Source of the DNA: Ruminococcus sp.
GTDB taxonomy: Bacteria > Bacillota > Clostridia > Oscillospirales > Acutalibacteraceae
Assembly (NCBI GenBank): GCA_017403985.1
Contig: JAFRDE010000026.1
Span: 1 to 40,083 of the forward strand
Reading direction: 5' to 3'
Length of the DNA: 40,083 nt
This document shows positions 33,624-40,083 of this stretch, one piece after another. A model generated the notes under the pieces. The model searched no databases, had not been told where the DNA came from, and saw nothing but the letters and a program-made list of their open reading frames with translations. The position numbers and the translations under genes are program-made. Numbering within the stretch: position 1 is the first letter of the stretch; each line of letters starts with the position of its first letter.

Positions 33624-34760
33624 TTACATCTTCACCATCGAATACAGCAGCAGCTTCATAATACTGCCGAAGCTCTTTTCCTCGACATCAGCGTCCGCGA
33701 CGACGTCGAAAGAAGCGAGCTCTTCTTCATTCAGCGAGAATGTCAGCTTACCGATCACATCACCCTTTTTCACCGGAGCGGTAATACTCTCGGGGATATC
33801 GAGCGTTTTCTCGATCCCCTCTCCCTCTCCCTTGGGCACGGTCAGCGAGGTCGTGTCCTCACAGCTGATACTCACCGAATCCTCCATGCCTCCCTCGACA
33901 GGCAGCGGTGACAGATCATCGTTCAGGCTGAGTTCTTTACTCTCGTAATTTGCAAAGCCGTAGTCGAGCAGCGCCGCCGCGTCGCGGAAACGCTCCTTGC
34001 CGCTGTCCGCACCGAGGACGACCGCGATCAAACTCAGTCCGTCTCTTTCGGCGGTAGCGGAGATACAGGAGCCCGCGTCGCCGGTGGTGCCGGTTTTCAG
34101 CCCTGTGATACCGTCATAGGAACGCAGGAGCTTATTGGTGTTGACGATCTGCGTCTCGCCGCCGCGCAGATTGTCGAGCCATATGGTCGTATAGTCATAT
34201 ATCTTCTCATGTCTGATCAGCTCGCGCGACATCAATGCGACGTCATATGCCGAGGTGATATGCCCCTCTTCATCCAAGCCGTTGCAGTTTTTGAAGGTGG
34301 TATCCCCCATCCCCAGCTGCGCGGCTTTCTCATTCATCGCTGCGACAAAATCATCCTCGCTGCCGCTGATGAACTCCGCCAAGGCGACGGCGGCGTCGTT
34401 GGCTGACGCGACGGCGGTCGCCTTGATCATATCGTCAACCGTCATCTGCTCCCCTTCCTCCAGCCAGATATCGGAGCCGCCCATCGACGCGGCGTGAGCC
34501 GAAGCGGTCACCACGTCGTCCATATGAATCTTGCCGCTGTCGACCGCCTCCATCACCAGCGTCAGCGTCATGACTTTCGTGATCGAAGCGCAAGCGCGCT
34601 GTTCATGCGCATTTTTCTCATAAAGAATTTTGCCGGATTCCGCGTCCATCAGCACAGCAGACGGCGACGAAATATCGTCCTCGCTCAAAGCGCATACCGA
34701 AAGTGAAGATACAAACAACAGCGTTACAGACAATAATATTGCAAAAATCCGTTTCAACAT
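33624..34760 (-). CDS. D-alanyl-D-alanine carboxypeptidase (S11), DacF/DacB-like
   Basis: The protein is 378 residues from MLKRIFAILLSVTLLFVSSLSVCA, a signal peptide. Active-site motifs are S59-I-T-K62, S119-A-N121 and KTG at 222-224. The PBP5-type beta domain follows, and the C-terminus KSFGSIMKLLLYSMVKM could be an amphipathic anchor. It has the same chemistry as the dacA product but lacks that protein's true membrane helix. In a spore former, a second S11 enzyme is often sporulation-specific (DacB, DacF), but I cannot decide which it is. The ATG at 34760 is chosen because AGAGGTG precedes it and the upstream in-frame ATGs lie in the leader. The ribosome site is buried in a hairpin (34766-34798). 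Confidence 0.92.
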   Translation of the reverse strand: MLKRIFAILLSVTLLFVSSLSVCALSEDDISSPSAVLMDAESGKILYEKNAHEQRACASITKVMTLTLVMEAVDSGKIHMDDVVTASAHAASMGGSDIWLEEGEQMTVDDMIKATAVASANDAAVALAEFISGSEDDFVAAMNEKAAQLGMGDTTFKNCNGLDEEGHITSAYDVALMSRELIRHEKIYDYTTIWLDNLRGGETQIVNTNKLLRSYDGITGLKTGTTGDAGSCISATAERDGLSLIAVVLGADSGKERFRDAAALLDYGFANYESKELSLNDDLSPLPVEGGMEDSVSISCEDTTSLTVPKGEGEGIEKTLDIPESITAPVKKGDVIGKLTFSLNEEELASFDVVADADVEEKSFGSIMKLLLYSMVKM

Positions 34761-34798
34761 AAAAAGCACCTCTCTCGATAAATGTATGAGAGAGGCGC
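34761..34798 (-). promoter_or_regulatory. Hairpin covering the ribosome site of the carboxypeptidase gene
   Basis: In the mRNA GCGCCUCUCUC (34798-34788) pairs with GAGAGAGGUGC (34776-34766) over 11 bp with an 11-nt loop. The second arm contains the ribosome site, and UUUUU then joins it to the AUG. The form is that of a terminator or translational switch placed at the start codon. Confidence 0.65.
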
Positions 34799-34829
34799 TG
34801 CGTTCATGCATGTGTTTTATTAATAAGAA

Positions 34830-34876
34830 CATTCCCTATTTGTGGGATTGCCACGGGCTAAAGCCCTCGCAATGAC
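34830..34876 (+). repeat. Family A palindromic element, copy 5, truncated at the left
   Basis: Only the right half is present: TATTTGTGGGATTGCCACG, then a GGGCTAAAGCCC hairpin and the end CTCGCAATGAC. No GTCATTGCGAG end is visible to the left. Confidence 0.8.
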
Positions 34877-34885
34877 ACTGTAGAT

Positions 34886-35359
34886 TTATATTTCATCCAG
34901 CAGACACACCGCCGTGGCAGAGATACCTTCCAGCTTACCGGTGAAGCCCAAGCCTTCCTCCGTTGTTGCTTTCACGCTGACGGCGCTTTTCTTCAAGCCG
35001 CATGCTACCGCGATATTGGCGCGCATCTCATCGATAAACGGCGCGAGCTTCGGCTCCTGCGCACAGATCGTACAGTCGATGTTATGCGCCTTGAAGCCGT
35101 TTTCTTCGATCAGACCGACAACATCCCACAGCAGCTTTGTGCTCTCGATATCCTTGTACTTGGGATCGGTATCGGGGAAATGCTTGCCGATATCGCCCAA
35201 CGCTGCCGCGCCCAACAGCGCGTCCATCACGGCATGGAGCAAGACGTCCGCGTCGGAATGTCCGTCAAGACCCATCTCATAAGGGATCTCGACGCCGCCG
35301 AGGACAAGATCTCTGCCCTTTTTAAAACGATGTACATCATATCCGTGTCCGATTCTCAT
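34886..35359 (-). CDS. ispF: 2-C-methyl-D-erythritol 2,4-cyclodiphosphate synthase
   Basis: The protein is 157 residues from [12 protein letters not shown]. IspF cyclises CDP-methylerythritol 2-phosphate in the non-mevalonate isoprenoid pathway. The metal-binding motif [43 protein letters not shown], the [14 protein letters not shown] segment and [14 protein letters not shown] are all present. The ATG at 35359 has AAAGG at proper distance; an ATG three codons upstream abuts the site. ispD lies upstream on the same strand, separated by 147 bp with a family B repeat. Confidence 0.98.
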   Translation of the reverse strand: MRIGHGYDVHRFKKGRDLVLGGVEIPYEMGLDGHSDADVLLHAVMDALLGAAALGDIGKHFPDTDPKYKDIESTKLLWDVVGLIEENGFKAHNIDCTICAQEPKLAPFIDEMRANIAVACGLKKSAVSVKATTEEGLGFTGKLEGISATAVCLLDEI

Positions 35360-35379
35360 AGTTATCATCCTTTCTGCAT

Positions 35380-35423
35380 GCCTCCCTTTCCTAAGGGAGG
35401 TGGCACGAAGTGCCTGAGGGTTG
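35380..35423 (+). repeat. Family B palindromic element, copy 5
   Basis: GCCTCCCTTTCCTAAGGGAGGT, then GGCACGAAGTGCC and TGAGGGTTG. It lies between ispD and ispF. Confidence 0.85.
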
Positions 35424-35506
35424 ATACATCATATCGCAATTATCAAACAAACAGACAACAACCCACAGTCTGCCATACTGACAGTCCCTACAGTCAAGGG
35501 CTGTCA

Positions 35507-36196
35507 TTACTTTCTCTTAGCCAGCAGCGCTTCCGCTATCGTGATATCCACCGGAGTAGTGAGCTTGATGTTGGAATACTCGCCGCGAACCACACGAACC
35601 TTACAGCCGATCGCCTCAACCATCGCGCAGTCATCGGTGACATTCAGCTCTTTTTCTACCGCGTTCGCCATCGCGCGCTTATACAGATCTTTTTCAAAGA
35701 CCTGCGGCGTCTGGACCGCCCACATAGAGGAGCGGTCAGGCGTAGACAGGATCACGCCGTTTTCATCGACGACCTTCACGGTATCCGTCACCGGCGTACC
35801 GAGAGCCGCGGCGCCGCATTCATAGGCGGCGTTCAGCGCCTTTTCGATCTGCGCGGGCGTGATCAATACACGCGCGCCGTCATGGATCGCGTAATGCGTC
35901 GCGCGCCTGTCGGCGGCTCTGACGCCCTTTTTCACGCTTTCCACTCTCGTAGCGCCGCCCGCGGTAACCGAGCTGACCTTTTTGAAAGCGAAGGCGATAT
36001 GCGCGATATCGTCGATATCCTTCGCCCGCGCGACCACGATGATCTCGTCGATCTGCGGACAGGTTTGAAACGCCTTGAGCGTATATTCGATCGCCGCGCG
36101 ACCGTTCAGCGGGATAAGCTGTTTAGAGAGCTTATAACCCATCCGTGTACTGTCGCCCGCCGCGACGATGATCGCAGATGTAAATCGTTCAGCCAT
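35507..36196 (-). CDS. ispD: 2-C-methyl-D-erythritol 4-phosphate cytidylyltransferase
   Basis: The protein is 229 residues from MAERFTSAIIVAAGDSTRMG. IspD joins CTP to methylerythritol 4-phosphate. Motifs are AAGDSTRMGYKLSKQLIPLNG (CTP-binding; the usual second Gly is Ser here, as in several Clostridia), GGATRVESVKKGVRA, HDGARVLI, LGTPVTDTVKVV, RSSMWAVQTPQVF, VTDDCAMVEAIG and VRGEYSNIKLTTPVDI. GGAG lies before 36196; the longer start at 36208 lacks a site. With ispF it supplies two successive branches of the pathway. Confidence 0.97.
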   Translation of the reverse strand: MAERFTSAIIVAAGDSTRMGYKLSKQLIPLNGRAAIEYTLKAFQTCPQIDEIIVVARAKDIDDIAHIAFAFKKVSSVTAGGATRVESVKKGVRAADRRATHYAIHDGARVLITPAQIEKALNAAYECGAAALGTPVTDTVKVVDENGVILSTPDRSSMWAVQTPQVFEKDLYKRAMANAVEKELNVTDDCAMVEAIGCKVRVVRGEYSNIKLTTPVDITIAEALLAKRK

Positions 36197-36267
36197 AACT
36201 AACTCCAAATATCATTCCCGCATCATTCACGGGATATTTGATCTGATGAATCGGTTGATTAATGGGA

Positions 36268-37533
36268 TCAAACCTGATCTAACGCCTGAGCGAGATCCGC
36301 GATGATATCCTCGGGATCCTCGATACCGACGGACAGACGCACCATGTTCGGCGCGACGCCGGCGTCGATCAGCTGCTGATCGGAGAGCTGACGGTGGGTC
36401 GTGGAAGCGGGATGGAGCACGCAGGTGCGTGCGTCGGCGACATGGATCACGATCTTCGCGAGCTTCAGACCTTCCATGAAGCGTACGGCGCCTTTCTTGC
36501 CGCCCTTGACGAAGACGGAGATAACGCCGCAGGTGCCTTTCGGCATATACTTCTGCGCCTTTTCATAATACTTGTTGGATTTGAGTCCGGGATAATCGAC
36601 CTTTTCGATCTTATCGTGACCCTCAAGGAATTCAGCGACCGACTGCGCGTTGGAGCAGTGGCGCGCCATTCTCAGTGCGAGAGTATCCAGTCCGAGGTTG
36701 AGCAGGAACGCGTTCTGCGGCGACTGCTGCGGTCCGAGATCGCGCATGAGGTGGGTGACGCACTTGGTGATATATGCCGCCTTGCCGAACTGCTCGGTAT
36801 ATACGACGCCGTGATAGGTCTCGTCCGGAGTGGTCAGCATCGGGAAATCGCCGCTTGTCCAGTCAAAGTTGCCGGAATCGACCACAACGCCGCCCAGAGC
36901 GACCGCATGACCGTCCATGTACTTGGAGGTGGAGTGTACCACGATATCCGCGCCCCACTCAAAGGGACGGCAGTTGACGGGAGTCGCAAAGGTATTGTCG
37001 ACGATCAGCGGCACATGATGCGCGTGAGCGACCTTGGCGAACAGCTCAAGATCAACAACGTCCAGAGAAGGATTAGTGACGGTCTCGACAAAGACCGCCT
37101 TGGTATTCGGCTTGAACGCCTTGTCGAGATCCTCCGCGGAGATCTCGGGGCTGACAAAGTCAAAGTCGATGCCGAGATCGCGCAGGGTCTTATTGAACAG
37201 GTTGAAGGTGCCGCCGTAGATCGCGGCGGAAGCGATGACATGGTCGCCGGTTTTTGCGATATTGGTGATGCTGATCAGAGAAGCAGCCTGTCCGGATGCG
37301 GTCAGCATCGCGCCGACGCCGCCCTCTAAAGCGGCGATCTTCTTCGCTACGGTATCGAGCGTCGGGTTCGCCAGACGGGTGTAGAAGAAGCCCGACTCCT
37401 CGAGGTCAAACAGCTTGCCCATCGTCTCGGCACTGTCATAAACAAAGGTAGTGCTCTGGGCTATCGGGACCACGCGCGCCTCGCCGTTCTTCGGCTCATA
37501 GCCGCCTTGTACGCATATAGTATCGATTTTCAT
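36268..37533 (-). CDS. metY: O-acetylhomoserine sulfhydrylase (homocysteine synthase)
   Basis: The protein is 421 residues from MKIDTICVQGGYEPKNGEARVVP. This PLP enzyme of the Cys/Met metabolism family converts O-acetylhomoserine plus sulfide to homocysteine. Marks are PIAQSTTFVYDSAE, YTRLANPTLD, LTASGQAASL (phosphate-binding SGQAA), VDNTFATPVNCRPFEWGADIVVHSTSKYMDGH (PLP lysine K204) and the C-terminal RLSVGIEDPEDIIADL. The length and insertions fit MetY better than MetB/MetC. GGAGG lies 8 nt before the ATG; a TTG 15 nt further upstream overlaps that site and is rejected. Cytosolic. Confidence 0.95.
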   Translation of the reverse strand: MKIDTICVQGGYEPKNGEARVVPIAQSTTFVYDSAETMGKLFDLEESGFFYTRLANPTLDTVAKKIAALEGGVGAMLTASGQAASLISITNIAKTGDHVIASAAIYGGTFNLFNKTLRDLGIDFDFVSPEISAEDLDKAFKPNTKAVFVETVTNPSLDVVDLELFAKVAHAHHVPLIVDNTFATPVNCRPFEWGADIVVHSTSKYMDGHAVALGGVVVDSGNFDWTSGDFPMLTTPDETYHGVVYTEQFGKAAYITKCVTHLMRDLGPQQSPQNAFLLNLGLDTLALRMARHCSNAQSVAEFLEGHDKIEKVDYPGLKSNKYYEKAQKYMPKGTCGVISVFVKGGKKGAVRFMEGLKLAKIVIHVADARTCVLHPASTTHRQLSDQQLIDAGVAPNMVRLSVGIEDPEDIIADLAQALDQV

Positions 37534-37585
37534 ATTGTTATCCTCCAAATTCAGTATTTAACTAATGATGTTTTCTTTGTGTCAA

Positions 37586-38104
37586 TCAAAATAAGCTCTT
37601 GAACCAGCCGGTCAGGGCGTCGGTACCGAATACCGCCAGCGCCACCAGACCCAAAAACAGGATCGCGGTGATCACCTTGATGGTCGTCCGCAGAGCGGGG
37701 TTCATGTTCTTGGCTTCTTCCTTCTCCGCTAACAGCCGATCGATCTCCGCCTTGATCTCTTCCATATGCGGTTCGATATCGTTAGTGAGCGTCTCGATCG
37801 TGCTGAGCAGTTCGCTCGCCTTCGGCAAAGCGGAAAACGGCACGACGATCGAAATATTCGACAGCTTGACGTCGTAGCCGGTCACGATCTCATTCGCGAC
37901 CCCCTGCGGATAGACGGGCTCCTCCACATACGGGATCCCGGCGTCCTTGAGCATACCGGTCATCATCGCGCGCTCCGTACCGCCCGCGATACACAGGCGC
38001 ACCGGCTCGTTGATATCCTCCAGCTTTCTGAGCTTATGCTTGCAGCCGTCTGCAGGCAGTGTATCGCCGAAACAGAGTCTTTTGCAAACCTTGCAGTATT
38101 TCAT
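37586..38104 (-). CDS. CxxC-type membrane-anchored protein with DUF2007-like segment
   Basis: This 172-residue protein has no assigned function. The N-terminus MKYCKVCKRLCFGDTLPADGCKH has four Cys and a His, likely zinc-binding. Residues 33-70 (VRLCIAGGTERAMMTGMLKDAGIPYVEEP) resemble the DUF2007 signal-transducing-like domain. A helical, charged region (EPHMEEIKAEIDRLLAEKEEA) probably forms a coiled coil. At about 145-165 one membrane helix (IKVITAILFLGLVALAVFG) leads to the C-terminus. The topology would put the zinc region in the cytosol. GGAGGG precedes the ATG at 38104. Its upstream flank is the 112-bp tandem repeat, so its promoter may lie in or next to it. Confidence 0.75.
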   Translation of the reverse strand: MKYCKVCKRLCFGDTLPADGCKHKLRKLEDINEPVRLCIAGGTERAMMTGMLKDAGIPYVEEPVYPQGVANEIVTGYDVKLSNISIVVPFSALPKASELLSTIETLTNDIEPHMEEIKAEIDRLLAEKEEAKNMNPALRTTIKVITAILFLGLVALAVFGTDALTGWFKSLF

Positions 38105-38458
38105 ATTCTTCCCTCCACGCAGACAATTATTTGTCCGCAACAGATTTCAATTGAAATTATTATACCATAACTCCAACGGAGTTGTGGTATAATCAGCCAT
38201 CGCCCGTTGTCGCAAAGCGACAAACTGGGCGGGCAATATAAATCGGTATAGTAACCGCATATTCGCGGTTATTATACCATAACTCCAACGGAGTTGTGGT
38301 ATAATCAGCCATCGCCCGTTGTCGCAAAGCGACAAACTGGGCGGGCAATATAAATCGGTATAATAACCGCATATTCGCGGTTATTATACCATATATTTTT
38401 ATCCAATTCAATAAGAAAGAGCAGAAAAGTTATCCTCCTCTGCCCTATCTCTTATCAA
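38105..38458. other. Intergenic region made mostly of a tandem duplication
   Basis: The 354-bp gap between dpaB and the CxxC protein gene holds two full 112-bp repeat units (38161-38384) plus a short third start. Between dpaB and the repeat is a weak hairpin (GGCAGA/TCTGCT near 38420-38445). Short frames running through the repeat are artefacts. Confidence 0.7.
38161..38393. repeat. 112-bp tandem repeat (two units plus 9 bp), three hairpins per unit
   Basis: Unit 1 (38161-38272) and unit 2 (38273-38384) differ at one base (G38251, A38363). The third copy stops after TATACCATA. Each unit holds TATACCA-TAACTCC/GGAGTTG-TGGTATA, CGCCC-GTTGTCGC/GCGACAAAC-GGGCG and GGTATAATAACCGC/GCGGTTATTATACC. 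The second hairpin includes the short stem TTGTCGC/GCGACAA. Confidence 0.95.
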
Positions 38459-39031
38459 TCAAACGAATATCGGCTGCATCTGCCTGCCCGCAAGAGCCAT
38501 TTCGATTGCCTGCGGGATCAGCTCGAAATGCGCCACCAGTGAGTTTGGCTTATGCTGCGGATCGTCCTGCGAGAACGGCACAAAATACACATTCTTGCGG
38601 TTGAGCAGCTTGCCGATATTCTCCGCCGACGCGCCCAAAGCGTCGTTGGACGCCACACACAGCACCACCGGCGCGCCGATCCGCAGCTGAGACTTCACCG
38701 CCATCGTCACCGGCGTATCAGTGATGCCCAGCGCGATCTTCGACAGCGTATTGCCGGTACACGGCGCGACCAGCAGCAGATCGCACATCCCGCGCGGTCC
38801 GATCGGTTCGGCGCCGCTGACGGTATGGATCACGCTTTTATTCGCGATATTCTCCACGCGCGAGACGATCTCGCTCGCCTTGCCGAACCGTGTTGACACC
38901 GTATAGGCGTTCTCGGACATGATCGGCAGGATATCATAATCCATTTCAGCCAGCCGCGCCATTTCTCTGATGCTTTTATCAAAGGTGCAAAAGGAACCTG
39001 TCATCGCATAACCGAGTTTCATCTTTTCCAC
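38459..39031 (-). CDS. dpaB: Dipicolinate synthase subunit B
   Basis: The protein is 190 residues (SpoVFB). With DpaA it makes dipicolinic acid from dihydrodipicolinate in the mother cell; calcium dipicolinate then accumulates in the spore core. It is a flavoprotein-like fold: KLGYAMTGSFCTFDKSI, IMSENAYTVSTRFG, GAEPIGPRGMCDLLLVAPCTGNTLSKIALGITDTPVTMAVKSQLR, VLCVASNDALGASAENIG and FVPFSQDDPQHKPNSLVA. The start is GTG at 39031, favoured because AAAGGAGG ends 6 nt before it, while the ATG three codons later would be too distant. It follows dpaA by 16 bp. Confidence 0.96.
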   Translation of the reverse strand: MEKMKLGYAMTGSFCTFDKSIREMARLAEMDYDILPIMSENAYTVSTRFGKASEIVSRVENIANKSVIHTVSGAEPIGPRGMCDLLLVAPCTGNTLSKIALGITDTPVTMAVKSQLRIGAPVVLCVASNDALGASAENIGKLLNRKNVYFVPFSQDDPQHKPNSLVAHFELIPQAIEMALAGRQMQPIFV

Positions 39032-39047
39032 CGTGTTCCTCCTTTCA

Positions 39048-39887
39048 TCAAAGGATACCGTAATCAGTCAGCAGCATGACAACTGTATCCTTGATGATCG
39101 TACCTGCGGCGAGCGGCGCTGTCTTCCCCGGTAATCCCCGCGATATGACAATACTCAGATCTCTTTCCCGTACGCGGTTCACATCAAATCCGCCGGGTAC
39201 GGAGGCCAGTTCGATCAAATAAACGTCGCCGCGCATCCGGTCGACTGCTTCCCGACCCATCACGACAACCGGAACGGTATTGATGATCACCCGATAATCG
39301 GCGTATTCAACATCCGGATAATCGATCGGGATCAATCCGTTTTTTCCGATCGATTCACGGACTGCCGGATTCCTTGCCGCAACGGTCACATTGGCACCCA
39401 TCGCTTTCAGATACGCCGACAGAATCTTTCCGATCCGACCGTACCCGGTCACTAAGATATCGGTTCCGCATACAGCGCCCTCATAATCGTTTATCAACAA
39501 ACCGACAGCGCCCTCGGCAGTCAGCTCCGCGTTTTTCAGGGTAAAGCTCTCATCAGCCGAATAATCGAACACTTTTCCGACGGCATACGGTCTCACCTGA
39601 TCGGCAAAGCCTGTAAAGATCGGCTTGTCACTTATCCGCTGAGTCAATTCAGACATCCCGATCTTCCGCTCGGAAAAAGGCGTATTGAGCGATCCGTCTG
39701 CCGTCGGTCTTACCGACAGTATCGCGATATCGCATCGCTCAGCCGCATCGGCATAACTGCAAATGCGGATATCACACAGGCTGATCAGATGATCGAAGCC
39801 CGCGACAAATACATCATGCCCGTCGTCCGCAAACGCCTTTGCCGCGAACAGCATCCGTTTATCTCCGCCGAATATACCGATCTTCAT
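39048..39887 (-). CDS. dpaA: Dipicolinate synthase subunit A
   Basis: The protein is 279 residues (SpoVFA), slightly shorter than the Bacillus protein (about 297). The N-terminal Rossmann-like domain begins KIGIFGGDKRMLFAAKAFADDGHDVFVAGF. The second nucleotide-binding motif is DILVTGYGRIGKILSAYLKAMGANVTVAAR (GxGxxG), followed by INTVPVVVMGREAVDRM and ELASVPGGFDV. The C-terminal RGLPGKTAPLAAGTIIKDTV is characteristic. It is the first gene of the dpaA-dpaB operon. The product is active in the mother cell late in sporulation. A SigK-type promoter lies just upstream, and GAGGTGAG precedes the ATG. Its presence shows that the organism can probably form endospores. Confidence 0.95.
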   Translation of the reverse strand: MKIGIFGGDKRMLFAAKAFADDGHDVFVAGFDHLISLCDIRICSYADAAERCDIAILSVRPTADGSLNTPFSERKIGMSELTQRISDKPIFTGFADQVRPYAVGKVFDYSADESFTLKNAELTAEGAVGLLINDYEGAVCGTDILVTGYGRIGKILSAYLKAMGANVTVAARNPAVRESIGKNGLIPIDYPDVEYADYRVIINTVPVVVMGREAVDRMRGDVYLIELASVPGGFDVNRVRERDLSIVISRGLPGKTAPLAAGTIIKDTVVMLLTDYGIL

Positions 39888-39914
39888 ACGCTCACCTCAC
39901 CGCAGAATACAGTG

Positions 39915-39942
39915 TATACTATGCGAAAGATTGCAGAACGTG
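39915..39942 (-). promoter_or_regulatory. SigK-type promoter of dpaA-dpaB
   Basis: On the minus strand CAC (39942-39940), 16 bp, CATAGTATA (39923-39915) fits the SigK form, AC near -35 and CATAnnnTA at -10. In Bacillus subtilis the orthologous spoVF operon is SigK-dependent. The distance to the ATG is 27 bp. No SigA-like pair fits better. Confidence 0.65.
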
Positions 39943-39947
39943 AAAAG

Positions 39948-39982
39948 AGGCTGTCGCAAAACGAGTAGTTTTGCGACAGCCT
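39948..39982 (-). terminator. Terminator of an upstream gene beyond the right edge
   Basis: A perfect 15-bp stem AGGCTGTCGCAAAAC/GTTTTGCGACAGCCT with a 5-nt loop is followed on the minus strand by CTTTTC. It insulates dpaA from whatever lies to the right. Confidence 0.7.
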
Positions 39983-40041
39983 TAAGAATTTGATGAGATA
40001 AACATCTCAATAGAGAATATTGTAGGATAACAAAGCATAGC

Positions 40042-40075
40042 AAACCAGAGGGTAGGCAAACCTACTCTCTGGTTT
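40042..40075. terminator. Second terminator-like hairpin near the right edge
   Basis: AAACCAGAGGGTAGG (40042-40056) and CCTACTCTCTGGTTT (40061-40075) pair over 15 positions with one G-U and a 4-nt loop. The flanks are only weakly T-rich. The gene it serves is outside the window. Confidence 0.5.
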
Positions 40076-40083
40076 ACGTTTGT

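Noticed and set aside
38161-38393. CRISPR array
   Set aside because: There are only two adjacent full-length copies with no spacers between them, the units are internally palindromic, and no cas genes are present.
38147-38411. Two short minus-strand frames of 62 and 72 codons with repeated peptide sequence
   Set aside because: They read through the 112-bp tandem palindromes, whose unit length shifts frame each copy. They are repeat translations, not genes.

Overview
The window looks like a chromosomal segment of an anaerobic, spore-forming Firmicute of the class Clostridia, most likely Ruminococcaceae/Oscillospirales. The evidence is the Firmicutes order rplU-prp-rpmA-obgE-mrnC, an L27 with a Prp-cleaved leader, a dipicolinate synthase pair (spore core), clear SigA promoters with 17-bp spacers, and many gut-Clostridia-type intergenic repeats. 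The genus is inferred, not shown.

Layout. (1) 1-8736, minus: the first 2912 codons of a giant secreted surface protein with Ig-like (Big_2), InlB-type and starch-binding-like modules. A consensus promoter lies about 300 bp upstream of it. (2) 9285-10633, minus: rpsF-ssb-rpsR. (3) 10755-14475, minus: rplU-prp-rpmA, then obgE-mrnC, then a YitT-family membrane protein. (4) 14601-16520, minus: lgt-folD and a tRNA-Leu(GAG). (5) 16679-23392, plus: a PlsC-like acyltransferase with a zinc ribbon, adenine deaminase, an FAD-dependent oxidoreductase, an MFS-like permease and three small membrane proteins of unknown function, closed by a strong terminator. (6) 23609-30310, minus: a VanX-like lipoprotein, a zinc-ribbon/TM/glycan-binding-like protein, then the string DUF512 radical SAM protein-der-plsY-dacA. 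(7) 30545-33278, minus: yceD-rpmF, a small P-loop protein, pgi. (8) 33624-39887, minus: a second D,D-carboxypeptidase, ispF, ispD, metY, a small CxxC/TM protein and dpaB-dpaA (spoVFB-spoVFA). The last pair has a SigK-type promoter.

Most genes are housekeeping: translation, ribosome assembly, envelope lipid and peptidoglycan metabolism, isoprenoid precursors, one-carbon metabolism. The accessory signals lie mostly between genes. Two families of short palindromic elements occur five times each. Family A has GTCATTGCGAG/CTCGCAATGAC ends; family B has GGCTCCC..GGGAGC plus a second hairpin. One family B copy encodes the C-terminus of MrnC. There is also a 112-bp tandem duplication carrying three hairpins per unit, a 26-bp perfect inverted repeat that includes the tRNA-Leu 3' end, and a hairpin that buries the ribosome-binding site of a carboxypeptidase gene. 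The best candidates for something undescribed are the permease/small membrane protein cluster at 21301-23392 and the giant modular protein. No CRISPR array, rRNA, prophage or transposase gene was seen.
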